From positions 10,749,001-10,813,000 of the forward strand of contig OY756971.1 of assembly GCA_963580455.1 (NCBI GenBank): a DNA stretch of 64,000 bases, written 5' to 3'. Origin of the DNA: Euonymus europaeus. Lineage: Eukaryota > Streptophyta > Magnoliopsida > Celastrales > Celastraceae. Within the stretch, counting starts at the first letter, position 1, and each line of letters starts with the position of its first letter. Under the pieces are notes generated by a model. The model saw nothing but the letters and a program-made list of their open reading frames with translations. It was not told the DNA's origin and did no database searches. Of this stretch, positions 54,408 to 64,000 are shown piece by piece. Position numbers and translations under genes: made by a program.

Positions 54408-57324
54408 GGTGTACACTTTTTAATGTTCTTCTATGTCAAATTTTACGAGTATAAACTTCCTAGATTATTTCGATTAAAAAACCCCAACTTTCTATGAGAA
54501 ATGGACAAAGTCATTAAAAGCTCCTCCATAGAGAGAGTTCAGCAAGTTCGGACCATCAAAGATGCTTGGTGTACACTTTGTACTATTTTTATATGTCAAA
54601 TTTTATGAGTATAAGCTTCCTAGATTATTTCGATGCCAAAACTCCGACTTTCTATGACAAATGGACAAAATTGTTAAAAGCTCCTTTATAGAGAGAGTTG
54701 AGGATTTTCGAACCATCAAAGTTGCTCGGTGAAACTTTTTATTGTGCTTCTATGTCAAATTTTACGAGTATAAGCTTCCAAGATTATTTCGATGCCAAAA
54801 CACCAACTTTCTATGACAAATGGAAAAAACCGTTAAAAGCTCCTCCATAGAGAGAGTTGAGCAACTTCGAACCGGAAAAGTTGCTCGGTGTACACTTTTT
54901 AATGTTCTTCTATGTCAAATTTTACCAGTATAAGCTTCCTAGATTATTTCGATGCCAAAACATCAACTTTCTATGACAAATGGATAAAACCGTTAAAAGC
55001 TCCTCCATAGAGAGAGTTGAGCAACTTTGGACCAAAAAAATGGCTCGGTGTACACTTTTTAGTGTTCTTCCGTGTCAAATTTTACAACTATAAGCTTCCT
55101 AGATTATTTCGATGCCAAAACACCAACTTTCTATGACAAATGAACAAAATTGTTAAAAGCTGCTCCATAGAGAGAGTTCAGCAAGTTCGAACCATCAAAA
55201 TTCCTCGGTGTAAAGTTTTTATTGTGCATCTATGTCAAATTTTATGAGTATAAGCTTCCAAGATTACTTCGATGCAAAACACCAACATGCTATGACAAAT
55301 GTACAAAATCGTTAAAAGCTCCTCCATAGAGAGAGTTAATCAACTTGGGACGATCAAAGTTGCTCGGTGTACACTTTTTAATGTTCTTCTATGTCAAATT
55401 TTACGAGTATAAGCTTCCTAGATTATTTCAATTAAAAAACCCCAACTTTCTATGAGAAATGGACAAAATTGTTAAAAGCTCCTCTATAGAGAGAGTTGAG
55501 GATTTTCGAACCATCAAAGTTACTCGGTGAAACTTTTTATTGTGCTTCTATGTCAAATTTTACGAGTATAAGCTTCCAAGATTATTTCGATGCCAAAACA
55601 CCAACTTTCTATGACAAATGGAAAAAACCGTTAAAAGCTCCTCCATAGAGAGAGTTGAGCAACTTCGAACCGGAAAAGTTGCTCGGTGTACACTTTTTAA
55701 TGTTCTTCTATGTCAAATTTTACCAGTATAAGCTTCCTAGATTATTTCGATGCCAAAACACCAACTTTCTATGACAAATAGACAAAACCGTTAAAAGCTC
55801 TTCCATAGAGAGAGTTGAGCAAAATCGAAACAGAAAAGTTGCTCGGCGTACACTTTTTAATGTTCTTCTATGTCTAATTTTACAAGTATAAGCTTCCTAG
55901 ATTATTTCGATGCCAAAACACCTACTTTCTATGACAAATGGACAAAATCGTTAAAAGCTCCTCTATAGAGAGAGTTGAGCAACTTCGAACTATCAAAGTT
56001 CCTCGGTGTAAAGTTTTTATTGTGCTTCTATGTCAAATTTTATGAGTATAAGCTTCCAAGATTACTTCGATGCAAAACACCAACATGCTATGACAAATGG
56101 ACAAAATCGTTAAAAGCTCCTCCATAGAGAGAGTTAATCAACTTCGGACGATCAAAGTTCCTCAGTGTACACTTTTTAATGTTCTTCTATGTCAAATTTT
56201 ACGAGTATAAGCTTCCTAGATTATTTCGATTAAAAAACCCCAACTTTCTATGAGAAATAGACAAAATTGTTAAAAGCTCCACTATAGAGAGAGTTGAGGA
56301 TTTTCGAACCATCAAAGTTGCTCGGTGAAACTTTTTATTGTGCTTCTATGTCAAATTTTACGAGTATAAGCTTCCAAGATTATTTCGATGCCAAAACACC
56401 AACTTTCTATGACAAATGGAAAAAACCGTTAAAAGCTCCTCCATAGAGAGAGTTGAGCAACTTCGAACCGGAAAAGTTGCTCGGTGTACACTTTTTAATG
56501 TTCTTCTATGTCAGATTTTACCAGTATAAGCTTCCTAGATTATTTCGATGCCAAAACATCAACTTTCTATGACAAATGGACAAAACCGTTAAAATCTCCT
56601 CCATAGAGAGAGTTGAGCAACTTTGGACCAGAAAAATGGCTCGGTGTACACTTTTTAATGTTCTTCTATGTCAAATTTTACAAGTATAAGCTTCCTAGAT
56701 TATTTCGATGCCAAAACACCTACTTTCTATGACAAATGGACAAAATTGTTAAAAGCTCCTCTATAGAGAGAGTTGAGCAACTTCGAACCATCAAAGTTCC
56801 TCGGTGTAAAGTTTTTATTGTGCTTCTATGTCAAATTTTATGAGTATAAGCTTCCAAGATTACTTCGATGCAAAACACCAACATGCTATGACAAATGGAC
56901 AAAACCGTTAAAAGCTCCTCCATAGAGAGAGTTGATCAACTTCGGACGATCAAAGTTGCTCGGTGTACACTTTTTAATGTTCTTCTATGTCAAATTTTAC
57001 GAGTATAAGCTTCCTAGATTATTTCGATTGAAAACCCCAACTTTCTATGAGAAATGGACAAAATTGTTAAAAGTTCCTCTATAGAGAGAGTTGAGCATTT
57101 TCGAACCACCAAAGTTGCTCGGTGAAACTTTTTATTGTGCTTCTATGTCAAATTTTATGAGTATAAGCTTCATAGATTATTTCGATGCCAAAACACAGAC
57201 TTTCTATGACAAATGGACAAAACCGTTAAAAGCTCCTCCATAGAGAGAGTTGAGCAACTTCGGACCAGAAAAGTTGCTCGGTGTACACTTTTTAATGTTC
57301 TTCTATGTCAAATTTTACAAGTAT

Positions 57325-57449
57325 AAGCTTCGTAGATTATTTCGATGCCAAAACATCAACTTTTATGACAAATGGACAAAACCGTTAAAAGCTCCTCCAT
57401 AGAGGGTGTACAACTTTTATTGTTCTTTTATGCCAAATTTTATGAGTAT
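57325..57449 (+). repeat. Short 125-bp monomer, copy-2 counterpart
   Basis: It has the same deletion as the 50.2-kb monomer, with HindIII sites at 57325 and 57450, exactly 7,152 bp away. The deletion therefore predates the block duplication. It differs by one base at the break (AGAGGGTG versus AGAGAGTG). Confidence 0.9.
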
Positions 57450-58246
57450 AAGCTTCCTAGATTATTTCGATTAAAAAACCTCAACTTTCTATGAGAAATG
57501 GACAAAATCGTTAAAAGCTCCTCCATAGAGAGAGTTCATCAACTTCGGACGATCAAAATTGCTCGGTGTACACTTTTTAATGTTCTTCTACGTCAAATTT
57601 TACGAGTATAAGCTTCCTAGATTATTTCGATTAAAAAACCCCAACTTTATATGAGAAATGGACAAAATTGTTAAAAGCTCCTCTATAGAGAGAGTTGAGC
57701 ATTTTCGAACCATCAAAGTTGCTCGTTGAAACTTTTTATTGTGCTTGTATGTCAAATTTTACGAGTATAAGCTTCGTAGATTATTTCGATTCCAAAACAC
57801 CGAGTTTCTATGACAAATGGACAAAACCGTTAAAAGCTCCTCCATAGAGAGAGTTGAGCAACTTCGGACTAGAAAAGTTGCTCGGTGTACACTTTTTAAT
57901 GTTCTTCTATGTCAAATTTTACAAGTATAAGCTTCGTAGTTTATTTCGATGCCAAAACATCAACTTTTATGACAAATGAACAAAACCGTTAAAATCTCCT
58001 CCATAGAGAGAGTTGAGCAACTTCGGACCGTCAAAGATGCTATGTGTGCAACTTTTATTGTTCTTTTATGCCAAATTTTATGAGTATAAGCTTCAGGATT
58101 ATTTTATTGCCAAAACACCAACTTTCTATGAGAAATGGAAAAAGCCGTAAAAAGCTCCTCCATTGAGAGAGTTGAGCTACTTCGGACCATCAAAGTTGCT
58201 CGGCGTATACTTTTAAATGTTCTTGTATGTCAAATTTTACGAGTAT

Positions 58247-58420
58247 AAGCTTCCTGGATTATTTCGATGCAAAAACCCCAACTTTCTATGACAAATGCAC
58301 AAAATTGTTAAAAGCTCCTCCATAGAGAGTGTTGAGCAACTTCGGACCATCAATGTTGTGTGTACACCTTTGCTTGGTGTACACTTTGTATTGTTTTTCC
58401 ATTTGAAATTTTACGAGTAT
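58247..58420 (+). repeat. Long 174-bp monomer, copy-2 counterpart
   Basis: It is identical in structure to the 51.1-kb long monomer and 7,152 bp downstream. Its inverted relative at 44.47 kb lacks the 16-base addition, so the addition arose after the inverted copy separated but before the 7.15-kb duplication. Confidence 0.85.
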
Positions 58421-58952
58421 AAGCGTCAAGATTAATAATTGCCGAAACACCAACTTTCTATGAGAAATGGACAAAGTCATTAAAAGCTCCTCCATAGAGA
58501 GAGTTCAGCAAGTTCGGACCATCAAAGTTGCTTGGTGTACACTTTGTATTGTTTTTCTATGTCAAATTTTATGAGTATAAACTTCCTAGATTATTTCAAT
58601 GCCAAAACACCAATTTTCTATGAGAAATGGACAAAATTGTTAAAAACTCCTCTATTGAGAGAGTTGAGGATTTTAGAACCATCAAAGTTGCTCGGTGAAA
58701 CTTTTTATTGTGCTTTTATGTCAAATTTTACGAGTATAAGCTTCCAAGATTATTTCGATGCCAAAACACCAACTTTCTATGACAAATGGACAAAACCGTT
58801 AAAAGCTCCTCCATAGAGAGAGTTGAGCAACTTCTAACCAGAAAAGTTGCTTGGTGTACACTTTTTATTGTTCTTCTATGTCAAATTTTATAAGTATAAG
58901 CTTCCTAGATTATTTCGATGCCAAAACACCAACTTTCCATGACAAATGGACA

Positions 58953-59272
58953 AAACCGTTAAAAGCTCCTCCATAGAGAGAGTTGAGCAACTTTGGACTA
59001 AAAAAATTGCTCGGTGTACAGTTTTTAATGTTCTTCTATGTCAAATTTTACAAGTATAAGCTTCCTAGATTATTTCGATGACAAAAGCCCAACTTTCTAT
59101 GAGAAATGGACAAAGCCGTTAAAAGCACCTCCACAGAGAGAGTTGAAAAACTTCGGACCATCAAAGTTGCTTGGTGTATACTTTTTATTGTGCTTCTATG
59201 TCAAATTTTACGAGTATAAGCTTCCAAGATTATTTCGATACCAAAACAACAACTTTCTATGACAAATGGACA
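58953..59272 (+). repeat. Two-monomer (320 bp) segment present in copy 2, missing from copy 1
   Basis: Copy 1 passes from CTTTCCATGACAAATGG to ACAAAGCCATTAAAAGC at about 51,800; copy 2 has 320 extra bases between the equivalent points. They comprise a monomer with GGACTAAAAAAATTGC and one with TCCACAGAGAGAGTTGAAAAAC and CGATACCAAAACAAC. Both have reverse-complement counterparts in the minus block at 43.6-43.85 kb, so the segment is ancestral and was deleted from copy 1. Confidence 0.8.
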
Positions 59273-62200
59273 AAGCCATTAAAAGCTTCTCCATAGAGAG
59301 AGTTGAGCAACTTCGGACAATCAAAGTTGCTCGGTGTACACTTTTTAATGTTCTTCTATGTCAAATTTTACGAGTATAAGCTCCCTAGATTATTTCGATT
59401 AAAAAACCCTAACTTTTTGTGAGAAATGGACAAAATTGTTAAAAGCTCCTCTATAGAGAGAGTTGAGCATTTTCGAACCATCAAAGTTGCTCGGTCAAAC
59501 TTTTTATTGTGCTTCTATGTCAAATTTTACGAGTATAAGCTTCATAGATTATTTCGATGCCAAAACACCGACTTTCTATGACAAATAGACAAAACCGTTA
59601 AAAGCTCCTCAATAGAGAGAGTTGCGCAACTTCGGACCAGAAAAGTTGCTCGGTGTACACTTTTTAATGTTCTTCTATGTCAAATTTTACAAGTATAAGC
59701 TTCGTAGATTATTTCGATGTGAAAACACCAACTTTTATGACAAATGGACAAAATCATTAAAAGCTCCTCCATAGAGAGAGTTAATCAACTTCGGACGATC
59801 AAAGTTGCTCGGTGTACACTTTTTAATGTTGTTCTATGTCAAATTTTACGAGTATAAGCTTCCTAGATTATTTGGATTAAAAAACCCCAACTTTTTATGA
59901 GAAATGGACAAAATTGTTAAAAGCTCCTCTATAGAGAGAGTTGAGCATTTTCGAACCATCAAAGTTGCGCGGTGAAACTTTTTATTGTGCTTCTATGTCA
60001 AATTTTACGAGTATAAGCTTCATAGCTTATTTCGATGCCAAAACACCGACTTTCTATGACAAATGGACAAAACCGTTAAAAGCTCCTCATTAGAGAGAGT
60101 TGAGCAACTTCGGACCAAAAAAGTTGCTCGGTGTACACTTTTTAATGTTCTTTTATGTCAAATTTTACAAGTATAAGCTTCCTAGATTATTTCGATGCGA
60201 AAACACCAACTTTTATGACGAATGGACAAAATCGTTAAAAGCTCCTCCATAGAGAGAGTTGAGCAACTTCGGACCGTCAAAGATACTATGTGTAGAAATT
60301 TTATTGTTCTTTTATGCCAAATTTTACGAGTATAAGCTTCAAGATTATTTAATTGCCAAAACACCAACTTTCCATGACAAATGGACAAAACCGTTAAAAG
60401 CTCCTCCATAGAGAGAGTTGAGCAACTTTGGACTAAAAAAATTGCTCGGTCTACAGTTTTTAATGTTCTTCTATGTCAAATTTTACAAGTATAAGCTTCC
60501 TAGATTATTTCGATGACAAAACCCCAACTTTCTATGAGAAATGGACAAAGCCATTAAAAGCACCTCCATAGAGAGAGTTGAGCAACTTCGGACAATCAAA
60601 GTTGCTCGGTGTACACTTTTTAATGTTCTTCTATGTCAAATTTTACGAGTATAAGCTCCCTAGATTATTTCGATTAAAAAACCCCAACTTTTTGTGAGAA
60701 ATGGACAAAATTGTTAAAAGCTCCTCTATAGAGAGAGTTGAGCATTTTCGAACCATCAAAGTTGCTCGGTCAAACTTTTTATTGTGCTTCTATGTCAAAT
60801 TTTACGAGTATAAGCTTCATAGATTATTTCGATGCCAAAACACCGACTTTCTATGACAAATAGACAAAACCGTTAAAAGCTCCTCCATAGAGAGAGTTGC
60901 GCAACTTCGGACCAGAAAAGTTGCTCGGTGTACACTTTTTAATGTTGTTCTATGTCAAATTTTACGAGTATAAGCTTCCTAGATTATTTCGATTAAAAAA
61001 CCCCAACTTTCTATGAGAAATGGACAAAATTGTCAAAAGCTCCTCTATAGAGAGAGTTGAGCATTTTCGAACCATCAAAGTTGCGCGGTGAAACTTTTTA
61101 TTGTGCTTCTATGTCAAATTTTACGAGTATAAGCTTCATAGCTTATTTCGATGCCAAAACACCGACTTTCTATGACAAATGGACAAAACCGTTAAAAGCT
61201 CCTCCATAGAGAGAGTTGAGCAACTTCGGACCAGAAAGTTGCTCGGTGTACACTTTTTAATGTTCTTTTATGTCAAATTTTACAAGTATAAGCTTCCTAG
61301 ATTATTTCGATGCGAAAACACCAACTTTTATGACAAATGGACAAAATCGTTAAAAGCTCCTCCATAGAGAGAGTTGAGCAACTTCGGACCATGAGTGTTG
61401 TGTGTACATCTTTTATTGTTTTTCCATTTGAAATTTTACGAGTATAAGCGTTAAGATTAATTAATTGCCAAAACACCAACTTTCTATGAGAAACGGACAA
61501 AGTCATTAAAAGCTCTTCCATAGAGAGAGTTCAGCATGTTCGGACCATCAAAGTTGCTTGGTGTACACTTTGTATTGTTATTCTATGTCAAATTTTATGA
61601 GTATAAGCTTCCTAGATTATTTTGATGCCAAAACACCGACTTTCTATGACAAATGGACAAAACCGTTTAAAGCTCCTCCATAGAGAGAGTTGAGCAACTT
61701 CGGACCATCAAAGTTGCTCGGTGTACACTTTTTAATGTTCTTCTATGTCAAATTTTACGAGTATAAACTTCCTAGATTATTTCGATTAAAAAACCCCAAC
61801 TTTCTATGAGAAATGGACAAAGTCATTAAAAGCTCCTCCATAGAGAGAGTTCAGCAAGTTCGGACCATCAAAGATGCTTGGTGTACACTTTGTACTATTT
61901 TTATATGTCAAATTTTATGAGTATAAGCTTCCTAGATTATTTCGATGCCAAAACTCCGACTTTCTATGACAAATGGACAAAATTGTTAAAAGCTCCTTTA
62001 TAGAGAGAGTTGAGGATTTTCGAACCATCAAAGTTGCTCGGTGAAACTTTTTATTGTGCTTCTATGTCAAATTTTACGAGTATAAGCTTCCAAGATTATT
62101 TCGATGCCAAAACACCAACTTTCTATGACAAATGGAAAAAACCGTTAAAAGCTCCTCCATAGAGAGAGTTGAGCAACTTCGAACCGGAAAAGTTGCTCGG

Positions 62201-63399
62201 TGTACACTTTTTAATGTTCTTCTATGTCAAATTTTACCAGTATAAGCTTCCTAGATTATTTCGATGCCAAAACATCAACTTTCTATGACAAATGGACAAA
62301 ACCGTTAAAAGCTCCTCCATAGAGAGAGTTGAGCAACTTTGGACCAAAAAAATGGCTCGGTGTACACTTTTTAGTGTTCTTCCGTGTCAAATTTTACAAC
62401 TGTAAGCTTCCTAGATTATTTCGATGCCAAAACACCAACTTTCTATGACAAATGAACAAAATTGTTAAAAGCTGCTCCATAGAGAGAGTTCAGCAAATTC
62501 GAACCATCAAAATTCCTCGGTGTAAAGTTTTTATTGTGCATCTGTGTCAAATTTTATGAGTAAAAGCTTCCAAGATTACTTCGATGCAAAACACCAACAT
62601 GCTATGACAAATGGACAAAATCGTTAGAAGCTCCTCCATAGAGAGAGTTAATCAACTTGGGACGATCAAAGTTGCTCGGTGTACACTTTTTAATGTTCTT
62701 CTATGTCAAATTTTACGAGTATAAGCTTCCTAGATTATATCGATTAAAAAACCCCAACTTTCTATGAGAAATGGACAAAATTGTTAAAAGCTCCTCTATA
62801 GAGAGAGTTGAGGATTTTCGAACCATCAAAGTTACTCGGTGAAACTTTTTATTGTGCTTCTATGTCAAATTTTACGAGTATAAGCTTCCAAGATTATTTC
62901 GATTCCAAAACACCAACTTTCTATGACAAATGGAAAAAACCGTTAAAAGCTCCTCCATAGAGAGAGTTGAGCAACTTCGAACCGGAAAAGTTGATCGGTG
63001 TACACTTTTTAATGTTGTTTTATGTCAAATTTTACAAGTATAAGCTTTCTAGATTATTTCGATGCGAAAACACCAACTTTCTATGAGAAATGGACAAAGT
63101 CATTAAAAGCTCCTCCATTGAGAGAGTTCAGCATGTTCGGACCATCAAAGTTGCTTGGTGTACACTTTGTATTGTTTTTTTATGTCAAATTTTACGAGTA
63201 TAAGCTTCAAGATTATTTAATTGCCAAAACACCAACTTTCTATGAGAAATGGACAAAGCCGTAAAAAGCTCCTCCATTGAGAAAGTTGAGCTACTTTGGA
63301 CCATTAAAGTTGCTCAGCGTACACTTTTTAATGTTCTTCTATGTCAAATTTTACGAGTATAAGCTACCTGGATTATTTCGATGCAAAAACCCCAACTTT

Positions 63400-64000
63400 C
63401 TATGACAAATGCACAAAGTTGTTAAAAGCTCCTCCATAAAGAGTGTTGAGCAACTTCGGACCATGATTGTTGTGTGTACATCTTTTATTGTTTTTCCATT
63501 TGAAATTTTACGAGTATAAGCGTTAAGATTAATTAATTGCCAAAACACCAACTTTCTATGAGAAACGGACAAAGTCATTAAAAGCTCCTCCATAGAGAGT
63601 GTTGAGCAACTTCGGACCATCAAAGTTGCTTGGTGTACACTTTGTATTGTTATTCTATGTCAAATTTTATGAGTATAAGCTTCCTAGATTATTTTGATGC
63701 CAAAACACCGACTTTCTATGACAAATAGACAAAACCGTTTAAAGCTCCTCCATAGAGAGAGTTGAGCAACTTCGGACCATCAAAGTTGCTCGGTGTACAC
63801 TTTTTAATGTTCTTCTATGTCAAATTTTACGAGTATAAACTTCCTAGATTATTTCGATTAAAAAACCCCAACTTTCTATGAGAAATGGACAAAGTCATTA
63901 AAAGCTCCTCCATAGAGAGAGTTCAGCAAGTTCGGACCATCAAAGATGCTTGGTGTACACTTTGTACTATTTTTATATGTCAAATTTTATGAGTATAAGC
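63400..64000 (+). repeat. Third, partial copy of the 61.3-61.93 kb monomer series
   Basis: From about 63.4 kb to the window end the sequence repeats 61.3-61.93 kb with a constant shift of 2,072 bp (13 monomers). TCTTTTATTG lies at 61409 and 63481, and GATGCTTGG at 61873 and 63945. It continues past the window edge, so another block copy probably follows. Confidence 0.8.

Larger units (their letters stand above)
48601..55752 (+). repeat. 45-monomer block, copy 1 of tandem 7,152-bp duplication
   Basis: Position p in this block matches p+7152 from about 48,601. Matching features are the short monomer at 50,254 and 57,406, and open stretches at 51134/58286 and 51380/58532. After about 51.80 kb the shift becomes 7,472, because copy 1 lacks two monomers; after about 53.63 kb it is 7,312, because copy 2 lacks one. 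To the left of 48.6 kb the similarity is only at class level. Copies differ by scattered single bases, so the duplication is young relative to monomer divergence. Confidence 0.88.
55753..63000 (+). repeat. 45-monomer block, copy 2 of tandem duplication
   Basis: It starts directly where copy 1 ends, so the two are head to tail. Relative to copy 1 it has two additional monomers at about 58.95-59.27 kb and lacks one monomer at about 60.94 kb. Similarity to copy 1 fades near 63.0 kb, where the monomer reads GTTGTTTTATG and ACAAGTATAAGCTTTC instead of the expected class. Confidence 0.85.
46895..64000 (+). repeat. Satellite array, right block, plus orientation (~107 monomers), runs off the window
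   Basis: The same monomers as the left block continue in the same orientation to the last base. The first 1.7 kb reads like the reverse complement of the central nine-monomer repeat. From 48.6 kb the block is a tandem 7.15-kb duplication. Classes rarer elsewhere appear here, such as GTTGTGTGTACA with AAGCGT in place of the HindIII site. Nothing other than satellite was seen. Confidence 0.97.

Noticed and set aside
44032..58816. Three nearly identical 94-codon frames (44032-44316 minus, 51380-51664 plus, 58532-58816 plus) that look like a conserved gene
   Set aside because: They are copies of one pair of satellite monomers spread by the inverted and 7.15-kb duplications. Their similarity reflects DNA duplication; noncoding flanks are equally similar.
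922..64000. CRISPR-like regular repeats
   Set aside because: Repeats are directly tandem with no unique spacers, the unit is about 160 bp, and the context is a plant-like nuclear satellite.
922..64000. TATAAG in each monomer as a promoter TATA box
   Set aside because: It overlaps the HindIII region of every copy, with no associated gene or initiator evidence; the match is expected by chance in AT-rich DNA.

Overview
The window is almost entirely one satellite-DNA array. After the first 921 bases, every stretch I read is a copy of the same AT-rich monomer of about 159-160 bp (about 62% A+T in a typical copy). There are roughly 395 monomers, most with one HindIII site (AAGCTT), and I found no interrupting transposon, gene or RNA gene. 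The only protein-coding material of note is at the left edge: a truncated capsid/gag-like polyprotein fragment of the type carried by plant endogenous pararetrovirus-like or retrotransposon elements. Together these suggest a land-plant nuclear genome, probably a dicot, in a heterochromatic and possibly centromeric region. I cannot name the species.

Layout. (1) 1-921: retroelement fragment whose reading frame runs into the satellite at about 921/922 and stops at a TAA supplied by the satellite. (2) 922-about 15,490: about 91 monomers in one orientation (called plus). The core at 6.7-10.7 kb is a higher-order repeat (HOR) of 5 monomers (797 bp), doubled as two 10-monomer copies of 1,594 bp. (3) About 15,491-46,894: about 197 monomers in the opposite orientation (minus), with a HOR of 9 monomers (1,437 bp) and expansions of it between about 20 and 40 kb. 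(4) About 46,895-64,000: about 107 monomers in plus orientation again, dominated by a tandem duplication of a 45-monomer, 7,152-bp block (48.6-55.75 and 55.75-about 63.0 kb).

The most informative structure is the rearrangement history. The two strand switches sit at short perfect dyads (TTCTATGTCATAGAA at 15,481; AACTCTCTC-CATA-GAGAGAGTT at 46,886). The first is the centre of an imperfect palindrome with arms of about 2.3 kb that share private variants. The monomer phases at the two switches do not fit a single clean inversion. A second inverted duplication links 42.9-44.8 kb (minus) to 58.0-59.9 kb (plus) in near-exact mirror register, and it shows that a two-monomer difference between the 7.15-kb copies was a deletion in the first copy. 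Breaks recur in the GAGAGAG tract of the monomer: at the left array edge, at the 46.9-kb switch and at a 125-bp short monomer. Most monomer classes also carry an internal dyad (GAGCAACTT / AAGTTGCTC, 10-nt loop), the best candidate for a functional site.

No genes act together here. The small open frames across the array are by-products of the repeat. All alignments were done by eye, so boundaries of large blocks are good to roughly one monomer unless a marker position is given.
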